DNA of 64,000 nt from Ignavibacteriae bacterium HGW-Ignavibacteriae-3 (GTDB taxonomy: Bacteria; Bacteroidota; Ignavibacteria; Ignavibacteriales; Melioribacteraceae). The notes beneath the pieces are model-generated. The model made no database searches. It had not been told where the DNA came from and saw only the letters and a program-made list of their open reading frames with translations. Position numbers and translations under genes: made by a program. This document shows positions 47,293 to 59,637 of the stretch, piece by piece. The DNA is taken from the NCBI GenBank assembly GCA_002839795.1, contig PGYS01000003.1, forward strand, positions 1 to 64,000. The letters are read 5' to 3'. Each line of letters starts with the position of its first letter. Within the stretch, counting starts at the first letter, position 1.

Positions 47293-49386
47293 TTAATTCA
47301 TTATTAAATGTTCAATAAAAAATTCCATCATCCTGTCCCGATTAACTGCAGTATGCCCTTTATCAGGCCCGACCTGAACTTCAAAACTCTTTCCTTCTCT
47401 CTGCAGGGCATCGATGAGCTGAAGTGAATTTGCCGGATGAACATTATTGTCGGAAGTCCCGTAGTAAATCATTAAATGACCTTTAAGGTTTTTAGCATAG
47501 GTCATTGCGTTGCCTCTGTCATATCCGGCGCTATTTTCATCTGCAAGACCCTGATGGCGTTCCGTGTAAATGTTGTCGTAGTTTCTAAAATCCATTACGC
47601 CCGAATTTGCAACGGCGGCATGGAAAAGGTCTGGGAAACGAAGAAGACACATTGCGGAGGCCGTGCCGCCGTACGAAGTGCCAAAAATCCCGACTCTCTC
47701 TTTATTAATGTAGGGACGGGTTCCCAGATATTTTACCCCCTCCGCCTGATCGTCCATTTCAACTATTCCAAGATTGCCATAATAAGGATCCATGAATTTT
47801 TTACCCCGTCCTGCCGCGCTGCGTGAATCGAATGAGGCAATTACAAATCCGAATTCCGCCAACGGATTCGGCGCGGAAAAAATCTCTCTTGCCCCGTTTG
47901 TTTCCGGACCGCCGTAGACGGATACTAATAGAGGATATTTTTCGGACGGATCAAAGTTTGATGGGAATGATAACATTCCGTGAAGATCTGTGACTCCATC
48001 GGCGGCTTTAAAGGTAAACAGTTCCGTCTTGGTTAATCCGAGTTCTTTAAATCTTGTCTCATCGCTTGTGAAGAGATTTGTAATTTCCTTTCCCTTTATA
48101 TCCCTTAAGTTTACAAACGGAGGAATGTCGTGAGTTTGAGAAATATCAACAATGTACTTGTAATCGGGTGAAATGTTTACGCTATGATTAAAAGCGGGAT
48201 TGGTGATTTTTACATCGCCTTTACCGTCGAATCCAACCTTATGCAGCTGCAGCTTCATATGATTATCTCCGCTGCGGGCCATGTAATAAAGAGTATTATT
48301 CTCTTCGTCAATTTTAACAATTCCTGCAACTTCAAAATTATGTTTTGTGATAGTGGATAATAATTTTCCGCTTAAATCATAGAGATAATAATTTAAGTAT
48401 CCTGTTCTTTCCGAAGTCCAGATAAACCTGTTGCCGTCTGAAAGGAATTCCATGTCCGGAGTATTCTTGGTATAGCTTGGAAGCCACTCCTCGCGGACAA
48501 CTAATTTGGATTTTCCGGTTTCCGGATCAGCCGCCATATATTCCATGATATTTTGTTTTCTGTTTGTCCTGTGGTAGAGAAGCGCTTTACCATCTTTAGA
48601 CCATTCAATTCCGTAAATGTAATGACCGGTCACGTTGTTCGAAAACGGTTGCCCGTCCCTTACATCAATCTGAGTCGTCTTTTTGGAGTCAAGATCATAA
48701 ACAAAAATATCTACAACAGGATTGTTGCCCCCGACTTTAACATAAGGTTCGACATCTACAGAGTCCTGCAGTTTGAGCTGATTAAACTGCAGATAATAAT
48801 CTTTCACTTTACTTTCGTCAAATTTGTAGAAGGCGATTTTTTTATTATCAGGCGACCACCACATAGCGGTAGACTGATACAATTCCTCTCCATAGACCCA
48901 GCTGGCGGATCCGTATTTGATCCTGTCTTTTTCGTTTCCGCCAGTAGTTACTGCAATTTCATTCTTTCCATCGGCATCGCTTAACCAGACATTCCTCGCC
49001 CTGTAAAATGCATTTATTGTCTTATCCGGAGAAAGTACCGATGTATATTGTCTTCCTCGTTCCGGTCGACCGGCCATTCCCCTGAATCTGTTCTGCGGAG
49101 GTTGAGCCCCGACCGCTTCGACCGCAATTTTCGTATCTATACTATAATTAAACGTTTTTCCGCCGGCAAAAAAACTGAATCCGGTTCCTTCTTTATTCCA
49201 TTCGAGAAAACGCCAATCTGATTTAACGGCGTTTCGGATCTGAGGACTCATAATCTGGTATTTTTCATACCCGGGCATTTTTGGAAGACGGTCCTGAGCG
49301 TGAATAATTATTGCGGGAATGGTAAAGAGTAAAATGAAAAGAAGCTGAATAAATTTTCGATGCTTGATTGCGTTGCGCGAAGTCAT
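47293..49386 (-). CDS. S9 family peptidase (dipeptidyl peptidase IV-like)
   Basis: GIFGTSYGGTASAMCLLRFPDLFHAAVANSGVMD (GxSYGG), DDNVHPANSLQLIDAL, GHTAVNRD. Confidence 0.94.
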   Translation of the reverse strand: MTSRNAIKHRKFIQLLFILLFTIPAIIIHAQDRLPKMPGYEKYQIMSPQIRNAVKSDWRFLEWNKEGTGFSFFAGGKTFNYSIDTKIAVEAVGAQPPQNRFRGMAGRPERGRQYTSVLSPDKTINAFYRARNVWLSDADGKNEIAVTTGGNEKDRIKYGSASWVYGEELYQSTAMWWSPDNKKIAFYKFDESKVKDYYLQFNQLKLQDSVDVEPYVKVGGNNPVVDIFVYDLDSKKTTQIDVRDGQPFSNNVTGHYIYGIEWSKDGKALLYHRTNRKQNIMEYMAADPETGKSKLVVREEWLPSYTKNTPDMEFLSDGNRFIWTSERTGYLNYYLYDLSGKLLSTITKHNFEVAGIVKIDEENNTLYYMARSGDNHMKLQLHKVGFDGKGDVKITNPAFNHSVNISPDYKYIVDISQTHDIPPFVNLRDIKGKEITNLFTSDETRFKELGLTKTELFTFKAADGVTDLHGMLSFPSNFDPSEKYPLLVSVYGGPETNGAREIFSAPNPLAEFGFVIASFDSRSAAGRGKKFMDPYYGNLGIVEMDDQAEGVKYLGTRPYINKERVGIFGTSYGGTASAMCLLRFPDLFHAAVANSGVMDFRNYDNIYTERHQGLADENSAGYDRGNAMTYAKNLKGHLMIYYGTSDNNVHPANSLQLIDALQREGKSFEVQVGPDKGHTAVNRDRMMEFFIEHLIMN

Positions 49387-49552
49387 AGCCGTTTCTCCTC
49401 TGTTTAAAATGGGCCGGAATTGATCCGAATAAACTTAAAAAGAAATTAACCTTTTAGAAAAGATTTTTTAAAAGAGAAGTGTTAAAAAACTATAAAAAAA
49501 TATAGCCGGTAACACCTGCAGGTAATCGGAACTCCGACATAGAGCGGAATTA

Positions 49553-51163
49553 TCAGGCTACATTGTCCATTTCTAGAGTCAAGTCGTTATGTTCTATCGA
49601 TAAAAGAAACTGTGCTTTGGGATTTTTTTCTTTAGCCCGGTCAAGCGAATATTTGGATTCGGCTATGTATACTAAATTTTTGTTCTTATCGAAGTACAGA
49701 TTGTTCGACCATAATGCTGATAAACTTTCAATATCAGATTCATTTTCGTATTTAACCCAGCAGGCTTTGTAGGAAGGATAGTTGATAAATTCACAGCTTG
49801 CGCCGAATTCATGAAGAAGCCGGAATTTTATTACATCAAACTGCAGCGGTCCTACAACGCCGATGACTTTTCTGTTTCCATAATTTTGTGTGAACAATTG
49901 AGCAAGGCCTTCATCGGTCAACTGACTTATTCCTTTCTCAAGCTGTTTCGATTTGAATGGATCTGTATTCCGGAGTTCCCTGAAAATTTCAGGAGAAAAA
50001 CTCGGGATGCCTTTGAACATAAAGCTGTCGCCTTCAGTAAGTGTATCGCCAATTTTAAATGTTCCGGAATCGTAAAGGCCAATCACATCACCGGCATAGG
50101 CCTCGTCTACAATGCTTTTAGATTGCCCCATAAAAGTGGCGGGGTTTGAGAATTTAATGTTCCTGTTCAAACGGACGTGATGAAAAAATTTATTTCTTTC
50201 AAATTTGCCCGAGCAGACCCTTAAAAAAGCTATCCTATCGCGGTGTTTGGGATCGATATTCGCGTGAATCTTAAAAACGAATCCGCTGAAATTTTTATTG
50301 TCCGGAGTAATTAAACCGTCCGTCGTGTCGCGCGGAACGGGAGAAGGAGCAATTTCAACAAATGTATCCAGCAATTCTTTAACGCCGAAGTTGTTAAGCG
50401 CGCTTCCGAAAAATACGGGCGCCTGTTGGCCGGATCTGTATTTCCCGATTTGAAAATCATCATAGATGCCGTTTACAAGATCGATATCGTGTTTAAGTGT
50501 CAGAGTATCATCGCCAAATAATTCGTACAGCCCTGGATCATCGATCGATTCAAAAACTTTAACTTCATCTTCAATCTGCTGTTTATTGGAATGAAAAAAC
50601 GCAAAGCTGTTTTTATATATATTATAAACACCTCTGAAAGAACTTCCGATACCCAGAGGCCAGCTTAAAGGGCGCACATTAATATTAAGTTTTTGTTCAA
50701 GTTCATCAAGAAGTGCAACCGGGTTTTTACCTTCTCTATCGAGTTTGTTAATGAATACAATCACGGGTGTATTTCTCATTCTGCAAACCTGCATAAGTTT
50801 TTCGGTCTGCTCTTCCACTCCTTTCACGCAGTCAATCACAAGAATAACACTATCCACCGCTGTCAGAGTCCTGTAGGTATCCTCTGCAAAATCTTTGTGT
50901 CCGGGCGTATCAAGAAGATTAATTATAGCATCTTTATAATCGAAGGAGAGAACCGAGGTGGCGACGGAGATTCCCCTTTGTTTTTCGATCTCAAGAAAAT
51001 CCGAAGCGGCGGTTTTTTTAATTTTATTGGATTTTACCGCGCCGGCAATTTGTATAGCTCCGCTGTAAAGAAGGAGCTTTTCTGTAAGAGTTGTTTTCCC
51101 GGCATCCGGGTGGCTGATAATAGCAAACGTTTTTCGTCTTTGAATATTCTTAAGGATACTCAT
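49553..51163 (-). CDS. prfC: peptide chain release factor 3
   Basis: [71 protein letters not shown]. Confidence 0.95.
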   Translation of the reverse strand: MSILKNIQRRKTFAIISHPDAGKTTLTEKLLLYSGAIQIAGAVKSNKIKKTAASDFLEIEKQRGISVATSVLSFDYKDAIINLLDTPGHKDFAEDTYRTLTAVDSVILVIDCVKGVEEQTEKLMQVCRMRNTPVIVFINKLDREGKNPVALLDELEQKLNINVRPLSWPLGIGSSFRGVYNIYKNSFAFFHSNKQQIEDEVKVFESIDDPGLYELFGDDTLTLKHDIDLVNGIYDDFQIGKYRSGQQAPVFFGSALNNFGVKELLDTFVEIAPSPVPRDTTDGLITPDNKNFSGFVFKIHANIDPKHRDRIAFLRVCSGKFERNKFFHHVRLNRNIKFSNPATFMGQSKSIVDEAYAGDVIGLYDSGTFKIGDTLTEGDSFMFKGIPSFSPEIFRELRNTDPFKSKQLEKGISQLTDEGLAQLFTQNYGNRKVIGVVGPLQFDVIKFRLLHEFGASCEFINYPSYKACWVKYENESDIESLSALWSNNLYFDKNKNLVYIAESKYSLDRAKEKNPKAQFLLSIEHNDLTLEMDNVA

Positions 51164-51409
51164 TAATTTCCTGATCTCATTGTAATTTAAAATGGATAAA
51201 CGATAGGGGCGGCTTTTGGAATTGCCTTTTATCTCAAATCGGTTTCGTTATATGAAGTTGTTTATAATTCACGAATCAAATATAAGCATTCCGGCTCGAG
51301 TTTGAAATAACAGGAAAATTGATAAAGGATATTCTGAAAAAGATTGGATTGTTTTGAAATAAACTCCTTGAGTTTTATATTTCGGCGGTTAACGAAATGA
51401 ATTGATGAT

Positions 51410-51754
51410 ATGAAAGATAAAACAACGATATTTAAAGCTCTTTCGGACCCAAACCGCCTGAGAATACTAAAGATGCTTCAGATAAAACCTTTATGCGTTT
51501 GTGAAATAAGGGATATACTCCAACTCGCAACTTCGACAGTATCGCAGCATTTAAGCGTATTGAAGAAAGAAGGTTTTATTTTGGAAGAAAAAGATGGTAA
51601 ATGGGTCAATTACATCATCAATCCACGTCCGGTGGACCGGCGTATTTCAACCGTACTAACATCCCTGGATTTCTGGATTGGCGACGATGCCATAAATGAA
51701 AGCGACAGGCTGAAGGTTAAAACAGTAGACCGTCTTGAAGTTTGCGGACGTTAA
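51410..51754 (+). CDS. arsR: ArsR-family metalloregulator
   Basis: IFKALSDPNRLRILKMLQIKPLCVCEIRDILQLATSTVSQHLSVLKKEGFI; CxC motif; upstream of arsC/acr3. Confidence 0.92.
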   Translation: MKDKTTIFKALSDPNRLRILKMLQIKPLCVCEIRDILQLATSTVSQHLSVLKKEGFILEEKDGKWVNYIINPRPVDRRISTVLTSLDFWIGDDAINESDRLKVKTVDRLEVCGR

Positions 51755-51798
51755 ATTTTCTCAATTAACAATTCGATAATGAACGAATCATAAATTAC

Positions 51799-52233
51799 AT
51801 GGATAAAAAAATATTAATTCTCTGCACGGGTAATTCCTGCCGCAGCCAGATGGCGGAAGGATTTTTAAAGTCATTTGATTCCAATCTGGTAGTCTATTCC
51901 GCCGGGACAAATCCTTCCGGCAGGGTTCATCCTAAGGCTATTCAGGTCATGAATGAACTGGGTATCGATTTATCGAAAAATTATCCGAAGAATGTTGAGC
52001 GTTATCTTAATGAATCAATCGATTACGTCATTACCGTATGCGATAACGCAAAAGAAACTTGTCCGGTGTTTCTTGGAAAAGTAGGAAAACAGCTTCACAT
52101 CGGATTTGAAGATCCCGCCGACGCCGCCGGAACCGAAGAAGAAATTCTTTCGGTCTTCAGAAAGGTAAGAGACAAAATACAATCAGACTTTTATAAGTTC
52201 TATAATGACTTTGTAAAGAATAATAAACTTTAA
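51799..52233 (+). CDS. arsC: arsenate reductase (thioredoxin-coupled, LMW-PTP fold)
   Basis: ILILCTGNSCRSQMAEGFLK; VITVCDNAKETCPVFLG. Confidence 0.95.
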   Translation: MDKKILILCTGNSCRSQMAEGFLKSFDSNLVVYSAGTNPSGRVHPKAIQVMNELGIDLSKNYPKNVERYLNESIDYVITVCDNAKETCPVFLGKVGKQLHIGFEDPADAAGTEEEILSVFRKVRDKIQSDFYKFYNDFVKNNKL

Positions 52234-52311
52234 AGATCAAAGTGTTTCGTGCGGGAAGCGTTAATCGTGAACCCTGAAAATTAATTTCCTGCGGGCACTA
52301 AGGAGAATAAG

Positions 52312-53370
52312 ATGAGCCGTATAACCAAAAAACTTTCATTCCTTGACCGATATTTAACTTTGTGGATTTTTCTGGCAATGTTTATCGGAGTGTTCTCCGG
52401 TTACTTTTTCCCCGGAATTTCAAAATTCTGGGAATCACTTAAATCATCTCCGGAGAGTACAACGAACATTCCCATTGCTGTCGGTTTGATTCTGATGATG
52501 TATCCACCACTTGCAAAAGTAAAATATGAAGAGCTTGGCGATGTTTTTAGAAATGTAAAAATATTAGCGCTTTCTCTTGTTCAGAATTGGATCATCGGCC
52601 CGGTGCTTATGTTCGTGTTGGCCATTATTTTTCTTCAGAATTATCCGGAATACATGGCAGGATTAATTTTAATAGGATTAGCTCGTTGTATTGCCATGGT
52701 GATTGTCTGGAATGAACTGGCCAAAGGGGACACCGAATATGCCGCGGGTCTGGTAGCTTTTAATTCAATTTTTCAAGTGCTCTTCTTTTCGGTTTACGCA
52801 TATGTCTTTCTTACAGTACTTCCTGATTGGCTCGGTCTGCAGTCATTTAAGGTCGATATTACAATCGGGCAGATTGCCGAGAGTGTTTTTATTTATCTCG
52901 GGATTCCTTTCATTGCCGGAATAATCACACGGTTCACACTGATAAAGCTAAAAAATAAGGAATGGTATCAGACAAAGTTTATTCCAAAGATTAGTCCTCT
53001 GACTCTAATTGCTCTGCTCTTCACAATCATCGTAATGTTCTCGCTTAAAGGTGAATACATTGTAAAAATCCCGCTCGATGTGGTCAGGATTGCAATACCG
53101 CTTGTAATCTACTTTGTGATAATGTTTCTTGTGTCATTTTATTTGGGCAGAAAAGTCGGGGCCGACTATTCCAAAACCGCTACATTATCATTTACAGCGG
53201 CAAGCAATAATTTTGAGCTGGCAATCGCAGTTGCAATTGCGGTATTTGGAATAAATAGCGGGGAAGCTTTTGCAGCTGTTATCGGCCCTCTTGTAGAAGT
53301 ACCGGTTCTTATCAGCCTTGTTAATGTGGCTTTGTGGTTCCGGAAAAAATATTTTAGGAATGCCGAGTAG
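52312..53370 (+). CDS. acr3: ACR3-family arsenite efflux transporter
   Basis: [86 protein letters not shown]. Confidence 0.96.
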   Translation: MSRITKKLSFLDRYLTLWIFLAMFIGVFSGYFFPGISKFWESLKSSPESTTNIPIAVGLILMMYPPLAKVKYEELGDVFRNVKILALSLVQNWIIGPVLMFVLAIIFLQNYPEYMAGLILIGLARCIAMVIVWNELAKGDTEYAAGLVAFNSIFQVLFFSVYAYVFLTVLPDWLGLQSFKVDITIGQIAESVFIYLGIPFIAGIITRFTLIKLKNKEWYQTKFIPKISPLTLIALLFTIIVMFSLKGEYIVKIPLDVVRIAIPLVIYFVIMFLVSFYLGRKVGADYSKTATLSFTAASNNFELAIAVAIAVFGINSGEAFAAVIGPLVEVPVLISLVNVALWFRKKYFRNAE

Positions 53371-53618
53371 GGGACTTCTGCTTCTCCGGATGCGCATCCG
53401 TAAGTAATATCACAGAGTCCCACCGAGGATTCAAAGAGTTCCACGGAGTCTTGCCGAATTCAAACAATACTGTTTTTGTAAGAAGCGTTAAAACGGGGAT
53501 CGACCGCGTATATATTCATTAACCGCCTGAAAGTAAAATTCCACTACCAAGTTATCTTTCTGTTTCTTATAAGGGATATATTTAAATTGACAACCGAATT
53601 TTTAATCAAAAGTAAAAA

Positions 53619-55334
53619 ATGCTTAAACCAAAATTATTTACAATTTATAAAACGATTACGCGAAAACAATTTTTTTCTGATTTTACCGCGGGGATAATTG
53701 TCGGCATAGTTGCCCTTCCGCTCGCCATTGCTTTCGGAATCGCATCCGGAGTTTCTCCGCAGCAGGGATTGATAACCGCGGTTATAGGCGGTTTTATAGT
53801 TTCGTTCTTTGGGGGCAGCCGCGTTCAGATAGGCGGACCAACCGGAGCTTTCATTGTAATTGTTTACTCCATTATTCAGCAATATGGAATGAATGGTTTG
53901 ATTCTGGCGACATTAATGGCGGGTGTCATTCTTGTAATTATGGGCGTTGCCCGTTTCGGCTCGGTAATTAAGTTTATTCCATATCCTGTTGTAGTTGGTT
54001 TTACAAGCGGAATTGCGGTTGTTATTTTTTCATCCCAGGTAAAAGATTTTTTTGGACTTGCTCTTGATAAAATTCCGGCGGATTTCAGCGAGAAGTGGAA
54101 TTTATATTTTCATAACTTTCATTCAATAAATTACTCGGCGCTGCTCATTTCCCTCTTCGCTTTATTAATAATGATATACTGGCATAAAGTCTCAAGAAAA
54201 ATTCCCGGCTCCATCATTGCTATTATTCTTACAACATTTCTTGTTCACTTTTTTAATATGAATGTTGAGACGATTGGTTCCCGTTTCGGAAATCTGCCGT
54301 CGGGATTTCCAACTCCAGTGTTGCCTCATTTAGATTTTGCGGTAATTAAAGGATTGATTGCGCCGGCAACGACAATAGCAATTCTCGCCGCTATCGAGTC
54401 TCTTCTATCGGCAGTGGTTTCAGACGGAATGATCGGCAAGCAGCACAGATCAAATATGGAGCTTGTTGCGCAGGGCGCGGCGAATATCGTCTCGCCGTTA
54501 TTTGGCGGAATTCCTGTTACCGGTGCAATTGCAAGAACCGTCACGAATATTAAAAACGGAGGAAGAACACCAATTGCCGGAATTGTGCACGCAGTAGTCC
54601 TTCTTCTAATTATGCTCTTTTTTGGTAAGTGGGCAAAATTAATTCCCATGGGAACGCTCGCCGCAATTCTTGTAATTGTCGCGTACAATATGAGCGAGTG
54701 GCGATCATTTAAAAGCCTTTTGAAAAGCCCCCGAAGTGACGTAATAGTTTTGGTAACTACATTTTTGCTTACTGTAATTTTTGATTTGACGATCGCTATT
54801 GAAATAGGAATGATACTTGCGGTGCTTTTATTCATGAGAAGGATGGCCCTTGTTACCAATGTCGGAATTATCACGCGCGAGCTTAAGGATGAGGACGAAG
54901 AATCAGAAGATACCAACTCAATTGGTGTGAAGACAATTCCTGAGGGAGTTGAAGTCTTTGAAATTAATGGTCCCTTCTTCTTCGGAGCTGCTTCAACTTT
55001 TAAGGACGCAATGAGAATAATTGAGGATCCGCCGAAAGTGAGGATTATCAGAATGCGGAATGTTCCGGCAATCGACGCTACCGGACTGCACACTCTTACG
55101 GAATTTTATAAAGATTCTCAGAAACTCGGAACTAAAATAATTCTATCCGGCATTCATGCTCAGCCATTATTCGCCTTAACGCAGGCGGGATTGCTGGATC
55201 TTTTCGGGGAAGAGAATATCCATGGCAATATTGATGAAGCGCTTAACCGTGCCCGGATTATAATGAACCTTCCTGAAATTAAAGGGGAGGAAAACACTGT
55301 TATAGAGGCGGAAAAAGACCGGAAACCGAATTAA
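53619..55334 (+). CDS. SulP family inorganic anion transporter with STAS domain
   Basis: [77 protein letters not shown]. Confidence 0.95.
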   Translation: MLKPKLFTIYKTITRKQFFSDFTAGIIVGIVALPLAIAFGIASGVSPQQGLITAVIGGFIVSFFGGSRVQIGGPTGAFIVIVYSIIQQYGMNGLILATLMAGVILVIMGVARFGSVIKFIPYPVVVGFTSGIAVVIFSSQVKDFFGLALDKIPADFSEKWNLYFHNFHSINYSALLISLFALLIMIYWHKVSRKIPGSIIAIILTTFLVHFFNMNVETIGSRFGNLPSGFPTPVLPHLDFAVIKGLIAPATTIAILAAIESLLSAVVSDGMIGKQHRSNMELVAQGAANIVSPLFGGIPVTGAIARTVTNIKNGGRTPIAGIVHAVVLLLIMLFFGKWAKLIPMGTLAAILVIVAYNMSEWRSFKSLLKSPRSDVIVLVTTFLLTVIFDLTIAIEIGMILAVLLFMRRMALVTNVGIITRELKDEDEESEDTNSIGVKTIPEGVEVFEINGPFFFGAASTFKDAMRIIEDPPKVRIIRMRNVPAIDATGLHTLTEFYKDSQKLGTKIILSGIHAQPLFALTQAGLLDLFGEENIHGNIDEALNRARIIMNLPEIKGEENTVIEAEKDRKPN

Positions 55335-55602
55335 GAAAAACTCATCAGATATTAATTTTCACAATTACCCGGCTGTTTGAAAGTCGTATCGGTTTTGGTT
55401 AAGTTCGATAAAAAAATAAAAGGATTTTCCGGGAGAGCTGAGAAATATGCCTTTGTAATTTCTTAACTGGCACAATCGCTCTTTCTCCGTAATAATTCCG
55501 CCGTCATTTTGTATTTGAAGTTTTATTTGAGTGAAGCGGAATACCAATAAAACAATTCGAAATAACATTTCAATTATTAAATTAATTAGATAAGAGGACT
55601 GA

Positions 55603-56895
55603 ATGAAAGAAACTTCCGAACCTAAAAAATCCGTATTCCGGTCATTTTCCAAAAATTATTGGATTGTGATAATGATGGAATTTTTTGAGCGGGGCTCATA
55701 TTACGGGATGATGAGCATACTCTCTGTTTATATGGTGGACCAGCTTCAATACAGCAAGGAAAGTGTCGGTGTAATTAAGAGCACAATTCAGCCCCTGCTT
55801 TATATTCTGCCAATCCTCGCAGGCGCTATAGGTGACAGATTCGGCTATAAAAAAACTCTCACATTCGCCTTCATCTTTTTGGGATTAGGTTATTTTCTTA
55901 CAAGTCAGACTACGGAATATCCAATGGTATTTGCAAGCCTTGTAATTATGGGTATCGGCGCGGGTTCATTTAAACCCATGATTTCCGGAACAATCGCGCG
56001 GGAAACAACTCAGGCGAACAGCACCATCGGGTTTGGAATTTTCTACTGGTCTATAAATCTCGGCGCGTTTCTCTTTCCTCTTATCCTGGTTCCCTATATT
56101 AAAAATGCCTTCGGCTGGCAGTATGTCATGATGGCATCGGCAATTTGTACCACGGCAATGCTTATTCCAACCTTTTTTGTTTATAAAGAACCGAAAAAAC
56201 CCGCAAGCACTAAAAATTTAGGAGAGGTGCTTAAAGGAATGGTGATGGTGCTTTCTGATGTAAGATTTATTGCGCTAATAGTTATTTATTCAGGTTTTTG
56301 GATACTGTATTTCCAGATGTTCGATTCTGTTCTCTGGTATGTTCAGAAATATGTTGATGCCACATCATTGAATAACGGAGTTAACGGAATACTGGCAGTT
56401 GTGGGAATAAATATAAATTGGAAATTTGATGTTGAACACGTAACGGTTATGAATGCGGGAACAATTATCATTCTGCAGATTGTTGTAAGCAATATTGTTA
56501 AAAACACCAAGGCGCTGCCGACAATGATTGCCGGTATCAGCATGGGAACAATCGGAATGGGGATTTTGGCCATTTCGGCCAATATCTGGGTCTTTATGAT
56601 TGGTATAATTATTTTTTCAATCGGCGAGATGACCGCGCATCCAAAATTCATAAGCTATGTGGGTCTTATAGCCCCTGAAGACAAGAAAGCTCTCTACCTT
56701 GGATACTCATTTCTGTACGGAGTTCTGGGAAGCGCAATAGGGGGAATTCTCGGCGCCAATCTCTATGTTCATTTTGTGGATAATCTGAATCAACCCGGCA
56801 CGCTATGGCTGATTTTCAGCATGATAGGAGTTGTAACAATCATCGGGCTGATTCTCTACAACAAATTTCTTGCACCGAAAAATGTGGATGCTTAA
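55603..56895 (+). CDS. POT/MFS family (peptide) transporter
   Basis: NYWIVIMMEFFERGSYYGMMSILSVYMV; GAIGDRFGYKKTL; MGIGAGSFKPMISGTIAR. Confidence 0.88.
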   Translation: MKETSEPKKSVFRSFSKNYWIVIMMEFFERGSYYGMMSILSVYMVDQLQYSKESVGVIKSTIQPLLYILPILAGAIGDRFGYKKTLTFAFIFLGLGYFLTSQTTEYPMVFASLVIMGIGAGSFKPMISGTIARETTQANSTIGFGIFYWSINLGAFLFPLILVPYIKNAFGWQYVMMASAICTTAMLIPTFFVYKEPKKPASTKNLGEVLKGMVMVLSDVRFIALIVIYSGFWILYFQMFDSVLWYVQKYVDATSLNNGVNGILAVVGININWKFDVEHVTVMNAGTIIILQIVVSNIVKNTKALPTMIAGISMGTIGMGILAISANIWVFMIGIIIFSIGEMTAHPKFISYVGLIAPEDKKALYLGYSFLYGVLGSAIGGILGANLYVHFVDNLNQPGTLWLIFSMIGVVTIIGLILYNKFLAPKNVDA

Positions 56896-56901
56896 TAGAA
56901 A

Positions 56902-58587
56902 ATGAAAAAGGGTCTGATAAAATCTGTGTTTCTCTGCATCCTCTTTCTTTCCCCGGGGATACGCGGCCAGCAGGAGAATGTGCCGGTCGACCACCGGGTC
57001 TATCTGTTCATCAAAGAGATGAGCGTGAAGAATATTTTAAATTTCATTCACGAAGATAATCCGGGTATGTCACGCTACGAGATCAGAAAAAACCTGGAGC
57101 TTATCTCGGAACAAACCGGCGGGTTGAGCGCTACAGAAAAGAAACTTCTCAAAAAATATCAGATTGAATTTTATGATGATCTGTCTGACAGCACAAACAC
57201 ATTCCAGCTGTTCGGAAGCGAAGCCGGATTCTCAAAGCGCGGAAATGATTTCTTGTCGGATAAAATAAAATATACCTATGCTTATCGTTATGAAGGAGTG
57301 AATTATTATCTGAATTTTTTCGGAAGGACTATGTACGGGCAGAACTTCAACCCGTTTGTTAATAATTCCCTTCTCTATGATCTCGGATTCAGATTCAGGG
57401 GAACGTTATTTGAAAAACTCGGTTACAGTTTAACAGTTCAGAAGGGGGGCGTCAGCGGATCAAGGGAGTTTGCGGCCACGCTAGATCCGCGCCTGCTTTA
57501 TAATTTCAAATATGTGGAGGATTTTGAGAATATTAATAATTATGATTTCACCGAGGGGTACCTTAGATATTATAGCGAGCCGTTAAAAGGAATGTCGCTC
57601 TCATTTCAAATTGGAAGAGAGAAAATAAGATTCGGCTATGGCTATAGCAGCAAGCTTGTTATTTCGGGCGATCACCCGGTGATGGATTTTATCAGGACGG
57701 ATTTCAATTATGGAGTGTTCAGTTTTACTTCTATCCACGCCTCTACGGTAGGCAACTTTAATGTTGACCGCGAGCTTGATTACACAAAATATCTTGCAAT
57801 CAACAGATTTAAACTGCACTTCGACAAAGTGATTGAATTCGGAGTGGGTGAAAATATAATTTATTCGGGAAGAGGAATTGACCTTGCATACCTGAATCCG
57901 TTCGCGTTTTATAAATTTGAAGAGATGTCACTGCAGGACCGTGATAACGGAGCTCTATGGCTCGATTTCCAAACACAATTCTATAAAAATTTACAGCTTC
58001 AGGGGACATATTTCCTGGATGATAATCCGCTCGGTAATTTGCAGGACTTTTCCAATTATATAAACAAAACCGGTTATCAGTTCGGGTTGTTCTGGTATAC
58101 GCCCTTGTCAATAAATGATCTGTCGGTTATTCTGGAATATACGCGCATCAGGCCATATGTTTATACTCACACAAATTATAAAAACAGCTATACTTCATGG
58201 AACCAGATAATTGGAAATAAAATCGGTCCGAACTCGGACGAAATTTTTGCGAGTATAAATTATAATGTAAACGAGAATTTACGTCTTGGATTTGATTATC
58301 AATATATCAGGCACGGAGAAAATATTTATGACTCTGAGGGGAATCTGTCGTTCAATGCGGGCGGGAGTGCATTCGTGCCTCACCGCGCCGGAATTGATCC
58401 AATCAGAATTGATTTTCTTGACGGCGAAAGGATAAACTCGAATATTTTTACACTAAATGTTAAATATGAACCTGTGCGCCAGTTTGTTTTTGAATTTGCT
58501 TATAAACAATTAATGAAAAAAAATATTACTCATGATATAGATGATAACTCAAGCTACGCGTACCTGAAGCTGATGTTCGAGTTCTGA
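56902..58587 (+). CDS. outer-membrane beta-barrel protein, hypothetical (capsule assembly Wzi-like)
   Basis: Signal peptide; alternating beta-strand pattern; SFQIGREKIRFGYGYSSKLVISGDHPVMDFI; terminal F. Confidence 0.6.
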   Translation: MKKGLIKSVFLCILFLSPGIRGQQENVPVDHRVYLFIKEMSVKNILNFIHEDNPGMSRYEIRKNLELISEQTGGLSATEKKLLKKYQIEFYDDLSDSTNTFQLFGSEAGFSKRGNDFLSDKIKYTYAYRYEGVNYYLNFFGRTMYGQNFNPFVNNSLLYDLGFRFRGTLFEKLGYSLTVQKGGVSGSREFAATLDPRLLYNFKYVEDFENINNYDFTEGYLRYYSEPLKGMSLSFQIGREKIRFGYGYSSKLVISGDHPVMDFIRTDFNYGVFSFTSIHASTVGNFNVDRELDYTKYLAINRFKLHFDKVIEFGVGENIIYSGRGIDLAYLNPFAFYKFEEMSLQDRDNGALWLDFQTQFYKNLQLQGTYFLDDNPLGNLQDFSNYINKTGYQFGLFWYTPLSINDLSVILEYTRIRPYVYTHTNYKNSYTSWNQIIGNKIGPNSDEIFASINYNVNENLRLGFDYQYIRHGENIYDSEGNLSFNAGGSAFVPHRAGIDPIRIDFLDGERINSNIFTLNVKYEPVRQFVFEFAYKQLMKKNITHDIDDNSSYAYLKLMFEF

Positions 58588-58629
58588 GACTATTATTACG
58601 GGACTTTAGAAGAAAATCTTTCCGGAAAT

Positions 58630-59625
58630 TCAGAAACTGAAATCCTGCCCGAGTCCCGTTTCAATTGACTTATTATAAACGTGAAGGGCAACGGATACAT
58701 CCTGAATTGCCAGCCCTACAGACTTAAAAAGAGTAATTTCATCATCCGATTCCCGTCCGGATTTCTTTCCCGTCACGATTTCTCCAAGAGAAGCATGAAC
58801 TTTATCCCAGCTCCATTTATTTTCTTCTATGGGTATTAAAAAATCACCCGCCTCGGGTTTGCATGCTTCAAGCAGGTCGCAAACTACTTTTGAACGAATG
58901 ACCGTGGAAGTATCGATTTCGCGTGTAGACGGCTCGTGCGAACCGGCTCCGTTAATATGGGTCCCGGGTCTAATCCATCCGCCGTCAATAACCGGTTTCC
59001 TCGCCGTAGTAATTAGAGTAACTATATCGGCTTGCTGAACGGCCTCTTCAGCGCTTTTGGCAATAATTATTTCAGATTTTAAAATCTTCTCAATAGATTT
59101 TGCGAAAGAATTTTTTTTCTCGTCCGAATCAACCGAAACGATGATGAGCTTGTCAATATTACGGATGGAGTCAACGGCGAGCGCGTGCGCTTTTGCCATT
59201 CCTCCCGTTCCAAACAGAGCATGTATTTTTGCATCCTTTCTTGAAAGGAGTTTTGTAGCCAATCCTGAAACAGCGCCGGTTCTCATTGCGGTGAGAAAAC
59301 TTCCCTCCATTATAGCAATGGGCGCCCCGCTTTTTTCATCCAGAAGAATAATAGTCCCGCATATAGTAGGTAGATTGTATTTACTCACATTATCTTTATA
59401 GACAGTCACAACTTTTGTTCCGAGCGCGCCGAGTCCTTTTAAGTATGCCGGCATATAAAGAACCAATCCATTGTGTTCCGGAACGGCAATATATGCGCGG
59501 GGGGGCATAACGGCTCTTCCGCCGGCCAGATCCGCGAATGCCTTTTCAAGAATCTCAATTGTATCCTTAATGTTAAGGATCTTCATTACATCATTGCCGG
59601 AAAGCAGTTTAGTCATTTTCCTCAC
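58630..59625 (-). CDS. ornithine cyclodeaminase / mu-crystallin family protein
   Basis: GRAVMPPRAYI..GALGTKVVTVY..AIMEGSFLTAMRTGAVSGLATKLLSRKDAKIHALFGTGGMAKAH..INGAGSHEPSTREID. Confidence 0.92.
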   Translation of the reverse strand: MRKMTKLLSGNDVMKILNIKDTIEILEKAFADLAGGRAVMPPRAYIAVPEHNGLVLYMPAYLKGLGALGTKVVTVYKDNVSKYNLPTICGTIILLDEKSGAPIAIMEGSFLTAMRTGAVSGLATKLLSRKDAKIHALFGTGGMAKAHALAVDSIRNIDKLIIVSVDSDEKKNSFAKSIEKILKSEIIIAKSAEEAVQQADIVTLITTARKPVIDGGWIRPGTHINGAGSHEPSTREIDTSTVIRSKVVCDLLEACKPEAGDFLIPIEENKWSWDKVHASLGEIVTGKKSGRESDDEITLFKSVGLAIQDVSVALHVYNKSIETGLGQDFSF

Positions 59626-59637
59626 CGCAAATTATTA

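Noticed and set aside
54326-55093. 255-aa minus ORF opposite the SulP gene
   Set aside because: Shadow ORF; low-complexity Ile/Ser/Thr composition with no family signature.
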